Positions 1-10,571 are shown, counted from the stretch's first letter. The stretch: 64,000 nucleotides of DNA from Ascarosepion bandense (GCA_037127315.1 JBBBDQ010000228.1:248501-312500); one strand, 5' to 3'. Notes: generated from the letters alone by a model not told the origin. Made by a program: numbers and translations.

Positions 1-59
1 ATTGTGTTCTTAAAGAAATCAAACCTTATTCAAGGTGTAGTAGCACCTGTCAGAGACTC

Positions 60-1075
60 AGCTATAGGCGAATTGTCAACCTCAAAAATAAAAAAACACG
101 ATGAAAGTATTAGAACATTGAATAAATTCTCGCTTTTTTTCGACAGATGGCGTTCCCAGAACTGCGTACTTGAAGTTTCAGATGGTTACGCAAATATAAG
201 CAAACGTGAAATTCAGTGTATGTTTTGTCGTTATGTTTTTATAGCATTAAACATGTTGAATTTTGTGCTAAAGAAACGGTATTTGCTGAGATATTTTCTA
301 CATAGCTTTATTCAAAAGAAATCTGCAGCTGAGATTTTGTTTTAACTTACGGTGACCATGCCCTGTCGGAAACAAAATGCAAATATTGGTTTAGACGCTT
401 CAATTATAATGGTTTTGATATTAAAAGATAAAGAACGCTTAGGCTTACCAAGAAATTGGAAGACGATGAATTGAAGACATTACTTCATGAACGCTCATGT
501 CAGGGGCAAGCTGAACTTGCAGAATCACGCAACCGTTTTGAAACATTTGAAAGCAGTAACCATGGTTCAAAGTTTCTGCTCTGTATTTGATCAGATCAGC
601 TGGGTATAGTTTAATCAGAGCTGCTTAAACCGATCTAAATCATCACGAGATATCATTATCGACTACAGTTGACGCGTCTGAGTCGTGCATTAAAGAAAAA
701 CGGCCCCTGTACTAGCAGAAACACGACCAAAGGGTTTTGCAACATGTCAACGCTAAGCTGCATGTTGTAAAACGGGTGAAAACCTATTTAGAAGGACTTA
801 AATCAGAAGTCTTACCACATTCGCCGTATTTACCAGAAATTGCTCTGTTCAATTACTAATTCTACCGATCGATGCCCAAAGCCTGACTAAGCAGCAGTTT
901 TAGTCTTATGAAGATGCCAAAAAAATGAGTCGACACGTGGTTAGCCTCAGAAGTTGTTTTTATGATGTGGAATTCCAATGCTGCCAAAAAGATGGGGAAA
1001 AGTAGTGGCTAGCAATGGACAAAACCTTTAATTGACGTGTTTCTTAATAATTATTGTGTCAGATTGTTAAAAAAA
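60..1075 (+). pseudogene. Mariner-family transposase relic 1
   Basis: This is a decayed copy of a mariner (IS630/Tc1/mariner superfamily) cut-and-paste transposase. No long frame survives, but the three forward frames together give recognisable pieces in the right order. A helix-turn-helix-like stretch ends near SAAEI (about 325-340). It is followed by ETKCKYWFRRF (about 370-405) and by an acidic stretch with LAESRNRF (about 505-540). Near 760-870 the segment LKSEVLPHSPYLPEIALFN corresponds to the 'PHPPYSPDLAPSDY' block that carries the second catalytic Asp in the family. The end, near 900-1020, resembles the usual C-terminal region. There are many frameshifts and stops, so it is certainly inactive. 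The terminal inverted repeats were not identified. The open frame at 4-345 only partly overlaps the relic and is not a separate gene. Confidence 0.7.
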
Positions 1076-1209
1076 TAATGGCCGCTCGAGTGTTGTAATT
1101 TGAAAAACCATTTTAATCATAGTATTCATAGTATATATTAGGTGAATTTTAGTATAGATATTAACTAATGTGTGCTATTTAATATTTTTAACATATTTTT
1201 AGACAGAAA

Positions 1210-2110
1210 TATTCTTGAAGAATAGAAGCACTTAATTATGAACATGACAAAACATGATCTTCGTTTACTTTCGTTTTCGTGTGAGTTTAAACTTGGGCAC
1301 CGTGTCTCCCAAATTTCTTTTAATATTAACAAAGCTTGGAGTGATGGGTCCACAAGTAATCAAACATTGCAAAGATGGCTCCAGAAATTCCGTATGGCGC
1401 TTGAAGTCTTGAAGCTGAAGAAATTAAAGGACAGTCATAGTGTCAGAGAAATGTTTCAGACGCTAGGTGTCAGCACTATAACAGTCTCACGCTATTTGCA
1501 GAGTATTTGCAAGGTGAAAAAAGCTAAAAAATGGGATCCTCATGATTTCAATAAAAATAAAAAACTTAGACATTTTAAATGTGCACGGTGCTCTTACTGC
1601 GTAATACCAATGATGCATTTTTTGATCTAATAGTCACTTATTAGGAAAATTTGATTCTTTTATGATAACCGTAAACGATCATGTCAATTACTTGATCATG
1701 ATGAGTCCCACCAACATTTCCCGAAGCCAAAGTTGCATTAGAAAAATATGTTGACTGTCTGGTGATCTGCTTTGGTGTTGTTCACTAAAGCTTTTCTTGA
1801 AGCCAATCAGAATCGACGTGTTTCAATTCAATCGTTGCAAGAATGACGTTGCAAAAACTCACAGACTTGGGATACGAGAGTTTACCCCATCCTCCTGGTC
1901 TTTCTCTAACTGTTTATCATTTTAAAGCACTTAAGCATATTTATAGATGGTACAACTTTAGGGTCTAAACCAGAGATGGAATCAGCTTTAAAAGATTTTG
2001 TTGCATCCCAGCTAATAACTTTTTTTTTTATCAGCGAGGAATAAATAATCTTTTCAAAGCAACATGAACAGCAATATATTTATCTGTAGTTGAAGACATA
2101 AAATTACGTT
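1210..2110 (+). pseudogene. Mariner-family transposase relic 2 (SETMAR/Hsmar-like)
   Basis: This is a second mariner transposase relic in the same orientation as the first and only about 130 bp from it. The open part (1238-1630) begins with a paired helix-turn-helix region containing SFSCEFKLGH and TLQRWLQKFR. A second DNA-binding region follows with VSTITVSRYLQSICKVKKAKKW, matching the linker style of SETMAR-related mariners. Past a stop at 1630 the catalytic part continues in shifted frames: FFYDNRKRSCQLLDHDE near 1650-1700, HFPKPKL near 1715, and TLGYE/LPHPP-like remnants near 1870. It lacks an intact catalytic triad in one frame and is dead. It differs from relic 1 and so represents a different mariner lineage. 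It ends next to a family D tail at about 2125. Confidence 0.75.
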
Positions 2111-2124
2111 CAAAATATATTTAA

Positions 2125-2213
2125 TTGAATCCATAAAAGTGTTTAACTAGTGACATTAAAGTATTAAATAACCCATTGGGGTTGATAGGCTACTAAATAA
2201 AACTAAAGAAAAG
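2125..2213 (+). repeat. Family D 3' tail fragment
   Basis: This short stretch carries the family D signature: TTAAATAACCCATTGGGG, then TTGATAGGC, then an A-rich end. The same tail ends the composite 5S/tRNA SINEs at 38182-38623 and 55776-56219. It sits directly after mariner relic 2 and is probably a 5'-truncated SINE or LINE end. Confidence 0.5.
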
Positions 2214-2218
2214 AATAA

Positions 2219-2345
2219 AGTGAACTGAACATGTGACTAACGACCAAAGTTTGAAAAGAATGGAATCAAAAGAAGACTTGCAATTTCTAGATCACAAAAC
2301 ATTTTGAAGAGAAGATGAACAACATAGAACCACGCATTATCTACC
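2219..2345 (+). pseudogene. RTE-type LINE C-terminal fragment
   Basis: Translation gives TNDQSLKRMESKEDLQF, which matches the 'ATNDEVLEMMATKRKLI' stretch in the C-terminal tail of the RTE element at 31662-34876. It is about 40 codons long, with stops. It is an isolated relic. Confidence 0.45.
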
Positions 2346-2385
2346 TAGAGAGTTCATGTAAATGGTTGTTATAATAGATTTTTTT

Positions 2386-2802
2386 GTTCTACGTGCCGTG
2401 TCTCTTCAAGACGTAGGCGATCATAGCCTTCCTTAACTTCCTATCCCTAGTAGCTCTTAACACGCTATCTTTTGTTACCCTTTCTAAACCACACTCTGCT
2501 ATCCCTTTGCTCAAGTTTATCGAATATTTCACGCATTACTTTTTCCTGTCTCTTGTTTCCTCTATCCATCCTGTGTGTATAAAATTCTCTAAGCCCTTCT
2601 TCCTCACTACATGACCCAGAAACTCCAGCTGTATCTTCCTGATGTTAAGTATAAGTTTTCTTTTCGTTTCCATCTTCTTTAAAACCTCGTCGTTGCTCAC
2701 ATATTTGGTCCATGGTATTCTCATTATCCTTCTGTAAAACAACATTTCGGTTGCTTCATATTTTTATCTCATGTTTGATGAAATTGTCTAGCATGGCAGT
2801 CA
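2386..2802 (-). pseudogene. RTE-type LINE 3' fragment
   Basis: This is the antisense 3' end of the RTE family. Its open piece (2536-2745, minus strand) reads FYRRIMRIPWTKYVSNDEVLKKM, then QLEFLGHVVRKKGLENFI. That is the conserved region downstream of the reverse transcriptase palm that is also seen at 34500-34860. The 3' end near 2400 keeps the AGACGTAGGCGATCATAG-like segment that encodes MIAYVL in intact copies. The copy is 5'-truncated, as is usual for target-primed reverse transcription. Confidence 0.75.
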
Positions 2803-2825
2803 TAAAGATTAGGAGAGCAAAAAAC

Positions 2826-2918
2826 CAATACTTACTAAAAGCTACAAAGAACGGAAAATTGAGGAGAGCCATGATTAAAGGGATTTAACAAAGAAGAGGA
2901 AGAAAAGAAGAAGCATGG
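2826..2918 (+). pseudogene. RTE-type LINE extreme 3' fragment
   Basis: The segment encodes LLKATKNGKLRRAMI followed by an A/G-rich end, matching the last residues of the RTE C terminus (ILRATRDRETYRTMI at about 34790-34830) and its GAA-rich 3' end. It lies head to head with the minus-strand RTE fragment just upstream. Confidence 0.4.
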
Positions 2919-3039
2919 GTTGCATCCGTTGGTCTGCCAAAATGAGTCGTTAAACAACGAGCGCGACCTCACATTATGAGTAGTAATCTCTTCTAGCCAA
3001 ACAACGGGGGGTGATTCCATCAGGATAAACCACCGTGAT

Positions 3040-3265
3040 TTGAGGAAAATTCCAACGAAAGGTGTGATCACAATGTTCGCCTGACATGAACCCAATCGGA
3101 CATTTATGGGACATATTGGAGAGATCTTTTCGCACGCAAGATCCAGCATCTACAAATATCAGGAAGATGCGGACAACTATCAGGATACCAAAATGCAATG
3201 TTTCTCCAGAGGGTTTTTAGCTACTTATCGAGTTACAGCGAATCGTTAGGCATGAAGATGTTCTA
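3040..3265 (+). pseudogene. Tc1-like transposase C-terminal relic
   Basis: The forward frame reads SPDMNPIGHLWDILER, the highly conserved DDE block of Tc1 transposases ('ARSPDLNPIEHLWD'). It then reads RTQDPAS and a decayed tail ending near 3230 with stops. Only the last third of a transposase is present. The upstream catalytic half was not found. It is inactive and distinct from the three mariner-type copies nearby. Confidence 0.65.
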
Positions 3266-3310
3266 CACACTAATACTTATCTATTCAATAGTGAATGTCT
3301 TAGCGCAGCT

Positions 3311-3426
3311 TAGATGTGGGACAAGGTCGATAGTGTGGAACAACCAGTGAGGATCGAACTCACGACTCAGTAGTAATTGATCTAGTGAGACAAAATGGAT
3401 AACAATTAAACCACGTCAACGTGCCT
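3311..3426 (-). repeat. tRNA-derived SINE, family B
   Basis: Read on the minus strand, this is a tRNA-like head with a good pol III B box (GAGTTCGATCC, near 3350-3360) and an A-box region near 3400. A stretch resembling 'ATCGACCTTGTCCCACATCTAA' in decayed form follows. Family B is also seen at 13298-13430, 16316-16412 and 30033-30184. It is not a functional tRNA: the acceptor stem is unpaired and the anticodon arm is degenerate. Confidence 0.55.
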
Positions 3427-3552
3427 AAGGCACATATCCAATGACTTATGGGTGACAGCAGGGAAATATTATGTATAAAAAAATATGTAAAATTCAATTT
3501 TATACACAATTTTACTTGAGGAATATCAGATGAGCTTTTGTTTATATATTAT

Positions 3553-3854
3553 TTTGTGGTGCAGTGGATATCGGCTCGGAACGAGAAATCGGGGAGCCGA
3601 GTTCGAATTCCAGTTGAATTCATTGCATTTACTTACGCGCAAATACTCTTGGGAAAGGTATTAATCCGTCTCTTCCTTCCATTTATGGGTTAAATAACAG
3701 GACAGATTGGGTTCTATAGCTTTGGTCGTCAACCAGTCTACCGCAGAAAGCAATGGTAACCTACTGCGGGATAATCTTTTGCCCAGTCAGTCATGTCTCG
3801 AAAGAGACATGATCGTCCAAGCGTGTATCACGTATGGCACTTAACTGACTGACT
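3553..3854 (+). repeat. SINE-A copy (near full length)
   Basis: SINE-A is the dominant repeat here, about 300-320 bp long. It has a tRNA-like head with TGGTGCAGTGG (A box) and GAGTTCGAATTCC (B box). The body contains CTTGGGAAAGGTATTAATCC and TATGGGTTAAATAACAGG. The 3' domain has CAGTCAGT, a CATGTCTC...GAGACATG hairpin, and a terminal ACTGACTG. In this copy the four-base hairpin loop is inverted relative to nearly all others (GAAA instead of TTTC when read in the sense direction). Confidence 0.85.
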
Positions 3855-4093
3855 AACCAATTATCTTAAAAATCTTGAAAAATATTTTCCGTAATATATT
3901 TTTTTTTGTTGTATTTTAGGTACATTGGCTTTAAATTTACGATAGTCATTGCTCTTATTTAATGATAATGTAGTATATGGGCTTTCGTATTTACAAAAAT
4001 AGGCACATCAATACACACATAAAAGACCAAAATTGCCAAATTCTTTTGAAATATTAAAGAGCGTTGAATTTTATTAAATCTTTCCTATTTAGG

Positions 4094-4383
4094 ATGTGCG
4101 TTGTGGTGCAGTGGATATCGGATGGGAACGAGAAAACGGTGAGCCGAGTTCGAGTTGAATTCCTTGCATTCACTTACGCGCAAATACTCTTGGGGAAGGT
4201 ATTAATCCGACTCTTCTCTCTAGTTATGGATTAATTAACTGGACAGATTGGGTTCTATAGCCTTGGCTGGCAACAGGTTTACTGCAGAAAGTAATGGCAA
4301 CCTACTGCGGGATAAAAATCTGTAATGTCTGTTTCGAGACATGATCGCCCAAGCGTGTATCACGTATGGCACTTAGCTCACTT
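4094..4383 (+). repeat. SINE-A copy
   Basis: Starts GATGTGCGTTGTGGTGCAGT and keeps the B box GAGTTCGAGTT in damaged form. A short deletion follows the B box. The 3' hairpin has lost part of its left arm (CTGTTTCGAGACATG). It lies in the same orientation as the copy 240 bp upstream. Confidence 0.8.
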
Positions 4384-4564
4384 ATTTTTGATTAGAAAAA
4401 TATATTTTTTATTTCGTGGCAATATTACCTAACCGCTTAAAAAATACAGAAATTTAAACGATATAGCACACGTAAATCAATTTTTAGATGAGACAAGCTC
4501 TTGCAAAATACAATATTCATCCAATATGTTTTTCTTAGAACAATAGTTTCCATAATATATATAA

Positions 4565-4611
<47 letters not shown>

Positions 4612-5079
4612 CAATTGAAAACTATTCTAATTAAATAATATTTCAGTTTTATTGCGTTTTATATTTTACGATTTATAGCAAATTTTCGGTAACTGGGAGT
4701 CTTGGTTTGCAAAAAATAATTAACGATTTAATTTCTCCAAGGTGTTCCGCTTTAATACATATAAACATTACGTGTCAGAAAATTGAATTCCATGAAATTT
4801 CATAAAATTAAATAAGTGTAATGTAATGTTTTTTTAAATTTAAATATCAGGATAACCCATTAGGACACAAATTGAAATAAGGTTTCCTTTCGCTAGTATC
4901 AAATCAATACCTGGTTTGAGTGGAAGTTTTATTTTATTTTAAGATATTTAAGCAAATGACATGTGTTAAATAGAACATATTACATATCGATTTTGATATC
5001 ATCACGATTTTGTCGATTGCATTTGTATAGTACGGTTAATTAGTAAGAAAATGAGTAGTATAACACAATTTGCTCCGAC
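4384..5079. other. A+T-rich stretch without gene; (AT)n
   Basis: No coding signal. There is an (AT)n run at about 4557-4607, and otherwise A+T-rich sequence. A weak family D-like GGATAACCCATTAGGA occurs near 4852. Confidence 0.6.
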
Positions 5080-5468
5080 AGGATTTTGGAAACGGTAAGA
5101 TGTACTGGTTTGGCATTCATGCCGTAATCTTCAATGCAAACATTTCAGATTATTTTGGTGTTGATCTGGTGGGACAGCACAGGTGATTCGGATATAGATG
5201 GCGACATCATACCTTCATTTGTTGTCACACAGGGCCTCAGACACAAAACGGGGGCTTATATCAATTGCTTTGAGAAAATACTGGGGTCTTGGGGCAAGAT
5301 GTTAGCTACTGAAACACCTTATATTTCGGTAACAGAACTCTGCACAAGTAGGAGAACCAGCCACACTGTCAAATAATTTCTTCAACCACATCATCCTTTA
5401 CATCTGGCCATCTACGTCCCCAGAGTATAACCCCCTTGATTATTATGTGTGGGGCACAGTTGAGCAAA
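5080..5468 (+). pseudogene. Mariner-type (DD37-like) transposase relic, 5' part
   Basis: The open frame 5134-5376 and its continuation encode the catalytic core of a mariner-related transposase. WWDSTGDSDIDGDIIPSF matches the 'V...G.V.P.FF' strand region. Further on, in a shifted frame, SPEYNPLDYYVWGTVEQ (about 5415-5465) matches the 'SPDLNPLDYYVW' block of the maT/DD37 group. The gene is cut at about 5468 by the poly(T) end of an antisense CR1-like LINE. The C terminus resumes at about 6155 on the far side of that insertion. Confidence 0.65.
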
Positions 5469-6152
5469 TTTTTTTTTTAATCATTTCACCCCGAGCAAGG
5501 CGGAAACGCCACTGAAGTGCAGGGGGTTACATAAATGTAAAAAGATTAATTAGAAAAGAGTGAGGAGTACAAACTAGTTAGAAAGGAACAATAGAAAGCT
5601 GAGAAAGCAGGTGCGATGACAGATACATAGGTGGAGAGAAAGGGAAGGTTATACAGGGGTGGGGGGAGAGTTAGAGTCCAGTGGTTAGTAGATGAGTATT
5701 GACTTTGCATTCTGGAGGTTGTAGCCGTCAGGAAAGCAAGAATACGGGAGCGAGTTCCACAGGCGGGAAGTGCGAGAGAGGAAACTGCAGGAGTAGAATT
5801 GTCGTCTGCATTTGGCTAACCTGACTGTGAATGGGTGGGACCCAGTTGCCAGTCTGGTTGCACGAGTAAACACCTGTTGAGGAGGCATCAGTGACTTAAG
5901 CTCGTCCGAGCAGAAGTCATGAAAGTATTTATAGAACAGACAAAGGGAGGCCACATTTCGACGATGGGGAAGTGGCTGCAGTCGAGTCGCCAGATCAGTA
6001 CCTATCATATTACAGACTCTCCTTTGGAGCTTGTCAAGAACACTGAGGAGAACGGCAGGGACACCTGACCATAAATGGCAGCAGTACTCCATGCACGGAC
6101 GGATGGTTGACTTGTATATATGCAGAATGGATTCAGGTGGAAAAAACATCCT
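5469..6152 (-). mobile_element. CR1-like LINE, young 5'-truncated 3' end
   Basis: The minus-strand frame 5685-6149 (about 154 codons) encodes the C-terminal segment of a CR1/Jockey-type reverse transcriptase protein. It runs from ILHIYKSTIRPCMEYCCHLW through LDKLQRRVCNMIG, NVASLCLFYKYFH and SRLWNSLPYSCFPDGYNL to a stop. A 3' UTR follows, ending GCCTTGCTCGGGGTGAAATG-ATT-poly(A), seen as poly(T) at 5469. A near-identical copy lies at 58688-59321, so the family was recently active. This copy is 5'-truncated, with only the last ~155 codons, and cannot encode an active protein. It splits a mariner-type transposase. Confidence 0.85.
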
Positions 6153-6310
6153 GGATCGACATAGTGACTAATAAAACTTCTGGTAACACAAAAATATAAA
6201 CGGAAGACAAAGATTATGATATTATTCAACAACTTAATCAAGGAAGCCGTCCGGAAGGGATGCAGAAGGTTTCAAAGTCCCTTTGGAAGACTTGGTTGAA
6301 GCGAATTTCA
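6153..6310 (+). pseudogene. Mariner-type transposase relic, 3' part
   Basis: After the CR1-like LINE the forward frame reads LIKEAVRKGCRRFQS. One frameshift later it gives VEANFNFIE and then a stop (about 6230-6320), which matches the usual end of this transposase type ('RFRSRLEAVVEANGNFIE'). It completes the relic interrupted at 5468. The join is an inference from order, orientation and family logic. Confidence 0.55.
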
Positions 6311-6436
6311 ATTTTATTGAATAAATCTATACTCTATTGTTTCAGTATATGTTTGTGTAATTTTGGTAAATATGTCTGTTAAAATCAGTTATTTTATTGT
6401 TGCGTAATTTAGACGAAAATTTATCCTTCTCACCCT

Positions 6437-6467
<31 letters not shown>

Positions 6468-7392
6468 CATATATAGTCATCCTCAGAGAGTCCTATCTAT
6501 CACAGCTCATCAGTACGGCTAGACATCTGATTGTTTCCAATCTGATTTGAAACCCGATCGATTTGACACCAGTCTTAGATTCTACCTCTAAACTATCAGC
6601 GCACGGCAGACGAAGGCACAGTTATATATCCAATGTAAACAAATACCAGTAGCCAAGAGTGTTTAATACCTTGCTGAAGAACGATCAGTAAATAGCGGGG
6701 AGTAGATACTGTTTTTAAAATCAGAGTGGTCATTCGATGAGCGAGACAATAGATATATATAAATATATATATGTGCGTGTATTTAGTAATTACAATGGTA
6801 CTATTACCCGTTTCTTTGTAAAGAGTCACTGATTGATCAGAAATTGCAAGTTTCGATTAAAATCTATAAATTAGTTCCCTAAAATTCCTTTTCAAGGGAA
6901 ATGTGCTTCGAAAGTCTTCTAACATCAGTAACAGTTTCCTTATAAGGACGACTTCCTTTCTCTGAATTAAAATTGAAACTCAGCATCTACATTACGCCAT
7001 TATCAATATTCTTTAATCTCAGTATTTTATCTTCCAGTTAGATTTTCGATCCATTTTGAGTTTTGCTGCTTTTGAAAGACCTCAACGATGTGGTTTATAT
7101 TGTTTGCTAATTATGTAGCACCAGGCCTGGAAGTTTGAAGAAGTATGCTTCTCTCAATCACACGACCCGTAAATCATTGAGTTCATAAAGGGGTCAAATA
7201 TCCTAACAAAGCCGAGATATCAAGGCTGGTTTTGAATTGAGAGTTTTTCTTTCGCTGAGAGGATTCAGTCTGTTCTGCTGTTTACCCATAGCCAGGAGGA
7301 AAGAAATGGATTCATACTTTCCTCAAACGCATTAGCACGTAAGTGAATGTAGTTAACACACCTGGAATTCGAGCTGTTTTTATGACCCTGTC

Positions 7393-7396
<4 letters not shown>
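6311..7396. other. No gene; simple repeats and a weak SINE-like stretch
   Basis: Holds (AT)n at about 6441-6473. At about 7235-7380 there is a decayed minus-strand sequence (TTTGAATTGAGAG...TTTACCCATAGC...GTAAGTGAATG...TGGAATTCGAGCT) that resembles the SINE-A body. The short frames here have no recognisable domains. Confidence 0.5.

Positions 7397-7456
<60 letters not shown>
7397..7456. repeat. (TC)n then (TA)n microsatellite
   Basis: A CT-repeat of about 30 bases runs directly into a TA-repeat of similar length. Confidence 0.9.
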
Positions 7457-7463
<7 letters not shown>

Positions 7464-8478
7464 AATTATAAAACAGATCAACTTAAAATTAACTAATACT
7501 AGTATTAACTAGTATTTTTGGTATGTAAAGTTTTGTATGTAATGAATTCAAACAACACTTATTAAATTGGTATTTTGATACTTTGGGTTTCTAAAATATG
7601 ACCACATTGAAAACACTACCTTTGGGGAAACTGGCAACTCTATTGCCGATTTTTGAAAAGGTCAAAATAGATTTCACTTTCAATCAATGAATTCAACTGA
7701 AAAAAAAATCACAGACACCCAGTATCAAAAAGTTCTATTTACCGTCAAAGAGAAAGAGAGCCCCTTCTAAAAGTCAATCAAGACTGCCCAGAGCCCTGCA
7801 AGATCTTTAAATATCAAAAGTTCGCCAATGGAAGAAGAGGTCAAACTACACACTAAAAAAATTTTCTGCGTCACTTTTCTGTCTTGAACAGCTTTCTTTA
7901 AAATATAGCTGTCGTTTGCTTGAAGACTGTAAAGGGCATCGATGCAGGTAAAAGTGAAAGAAAAAAGTAAATAAAAAATGGCAAAATAAAATAGAAATAA
8001 AAGTATCAAACCGTTATTCTCGCAGATTGCTACCAACAGCGACGTTTTCCTTATTATCTTAACTTAGTTTGGTCTACAAAATACACTACATAAAGGTGAT
8101 CTTTTTTTTCTAAACGTTTTCACAATATGCTTATCTCAACTGTCTGAGTGTTTATCTTTTGTCGAAAGAAAATTATTTTGTTCTTTTCTTTTTTTCTTTT
8201 TCTCTCTTTAAAAGAGTTGATATTATGGTATATCAAAAATCATCCTGTCAATCAAAAAATCAATGTTAAATAAACAACGGGTCATTATAAAACGGACATG
8301 GCGTTGTAAGTCCGACATGGAACGATTATGGAAATCTCATAGACGTTCTCTCTGATATTTTGGAATTTTTCGACGAAAGTTGGAACCTCATTAATCTTTC
8401 TTAGCAGGTTACCAGAAAATTCATTTGAACGTATCCATGCTAGGAATATCAATGTTATTTACAAATAGCGTGTCGCAA
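7457..8478. other. No gene recognised
   Basis: A+T-rich, with pyrimidine tracts near 8100-8210. A minus-strand frame at 7767-8036 encodes a hydrophobic stretch, but shows no domain, homology or splice context that I can support. Confidence 0.5.
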
Positions 8479-8972
8479 TTTTTTTTTTTAATCATATCAC
8501 CCCGGGCAAGGCGGTAAGGCCACTGGTGTGCAGGGGGCTACGTAAGCGTGAAAAGATTGGAAAAGAGAAAGCCGGAAACCACATCCTAAACAGGGAACAA
8601 GGGATGAGACTCTACACTTGTTCAATAGACGTGGGTGGAGTGTGAACCGGGCGTTAGTTTAGTCTATCTACTCCAATTGAAAAAAAAAAGAAAAGAGTGA
8701 AAAGAGTGGTAACGAGAAAGCCGGAAACCACACCCTAAACAGGGAACAAGGGATGAGCCTCTACACTTGTTCAATAGACGTGGGTGGAGTGTGAACCGGG
8801 CGATAGTTCAGTCTATCTACTCCAATTGAAAAATAGAAATAAACAAAAAGGAAAAGTGATAAAAATTGTAAAAGAGAAAGCCGGAAACCACATCCTAAAC
8901 AGGGAACAAGGGATGAGCTTTTTCACCTGGTCAATAGACTTGGGTGGAGTGTAAACCGGGCGATAGATTAAT
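8479..8972 (-). repeat. SINE-C trimer with CR1-like tail
   Basis: Read on the minus strand, three related units follow one another (about 8851-8972, 8695-8829 and 8490-8679). Each has TTGGAGTAGATAG, then CGCCCGGTTCACACTCCACC (a B-box-like GGTTCACACTCC), then a GGATGTGGTTTCCGGCTTTC segment. Only the last unit continues into the tail AGCCCCCTGCACACCAGTGG...GGGGTGATATGATT-poly(A). That tail closely matches the 3' end of the CR1-like LINE at 5469 and 58688. Units are separated by A/T-rich linkers. Confidence 0.75.
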
Positions 8973-9843
8973 AAACTTGTTAGAAAACGAGCTGGGTACG
9001 TGTCATTGTTTGACGCGGCTTGGTTGGTTGGCTAGTTAGTTGGCTAGTTAGTTGGCGAAGTTTTGGAGAAACTAAATGTTGTGGGTAGCGTTATTTCTTT
9101 TAATCATTACACAATGAAGCAAAACGATGATAGCAGTAATACGCGAGGGGTTACTGAGTGTTGAGAAAAAATGTGAAGTCAATATGAGAAGAGGTATCAA
9201 AATTACTCTGAATTCAAAATTGTTGAGAAGGCAACAAACCACTTCCCAATCTCATCCATTAAATCAATGTATTTTATGGACAATAAAAATCGATTTTTAT
9301 GGAAAGGCCATGACGAACTACATCCTGAAGAGACATGGCGTTACAAAAGGCGCCGACAATAAATGTTCAAAAATCTTCTACGCCCGCTAAAAAATGCTTA
9401 ATTTCGTGGCGGTTTCTAGTGGAAAATTAATCAAACTTATTTCTCTTACGTTGATCTGTTGTTTCTAAGAATATGTTTTTTCTTTTTTTATATGACATTC
9501 TTAAATTATGAATCATGAAGTGAGTTTGAAGTTGCTATCTCACAAACTCTATTAAGTATCATTTTTCTATTAGTGCGAAACTGAACGAAATGACTTTGTC
9601 CAAATATGAACTCGGCACGCCGATTCCGATTGTAAAGGTTAAATCTTCAGGTTAAACTTCTGTTGAAGCTTCGTCTGAAATATGCATGGTAGAATCTTTT
9701 CATTTAAAAAATAGAAATAAAATAAGCATTTTGCTTCAAATAAAAGTTTCTCCCGGAAATCTGATATGTTTAATTAACGTGGAATAAAATAATCTTGCCG
9801 CCGATAAAATTTATTTAAAATAATAAGTGTACCAAAACAATCT
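8973..9843. other. No gene recognised
   Basis: Contains a short GTTGGTTGGCTAGTTAGTTG tandem near 9022-9056 and A+T-rich sequence. The forward frame 9127-9390 (87 codons) has no recognisable domain and no convincing splice sites. Confidence 0.5.
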
Positions 9844-10110
9844 GTGTTGTGATGTAATAGATATAGATTCAGAATAAGAAATCAGAGCGCTGAGTTCGAA
9901 TTCCAGTCAAATTCGTTTCATTTACTTACGCAAAAATACTCTTAGAAAGCTATTAATTTATATCTTCTGCCTCCAGCTATGGGTTGAATAGCAGGACAGA
10001 TTTAGATATTTAGCTTTGGAAAATAATGGCAACCTAACGCTGGAAAATATTCTGACTAGTCACTCATGTCTCTTTTGAGACATGATCGTCTAAGTGATTA
10101 ACTGAGTGAC
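9844..10110 (+). repeat. SINE-A copy, diverged
   Basis: The head is badly mutated (GTTGTGATGTAATAGATATAG), but the B box TGAGTTCGAATTCC, the body and the hairpin CATGTCTCTTTTGAGACATG are clear. It is older than the neighbouring minus-strand copy. Confidence 0.7.
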
Positions 10111-10250
10111 TATAACAAAAACGCTCCGTGCCGAAGAGAAAGTAGTTTTTTAAGAAAACAGCTTAATAGCACTAGTCGATTTTATTTGATACGCACAAAT
10201 AACACGTGGAATCGAAATTCAGCAAATAATTACATACTCGGATACAGACT

Positions 10251-10571
10251 CTAGTCTGTCAGTTAAGTGCCATATGTGATACTATGTAATACATGCATTG
10301 GGCAATCGTACTTCGAAAGAGACATTACTGACTAGGCAGAGGATTATCTCACGATAGGTTGCTATTGCTTTCTGCAGTAGACTGGTTGCCAGCCAAGGCC
10401 ATAGAACCCAATCTGTTCTATTATTTAATCCATAACTGGGAGAAGATACGGATTAATACCTTTCTCAGTGTTATTTGTGCATAAATGAATGCAAGAAATA
10501 CAACTGAAATTCGATCTCGGCTCCCCGATTTGTCGTTCCGAGTCGATATCCACTGCACCACAACGCACATC
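10251..10571 (-). repeat. SINE-A copy with 12-bp target-site duplication
   Basis: A full-length minus-strand copy flanked by CGGATACAGACT at 10239-10250 and again at 10572-10583. The duplication fixes the element's 5' end at GATGTGCGTTGTGG and its 3' end just past the terminal ACTGAC motif. This is direct evidence for insertion by target-primed reverse transcription. Confidence 0.9.

Noticed and set aside
3311..3426. A tRNA gene
   Set aside because: The pol III boxes are present but the acceptor and anticodon stems do not pair, and several diverged copies exist; it is a SINE.
9127..9390. An 87-codon forward frame as a possible gene
   Set aside because: No domain, no supporting splice sites, and unremarkable composition.
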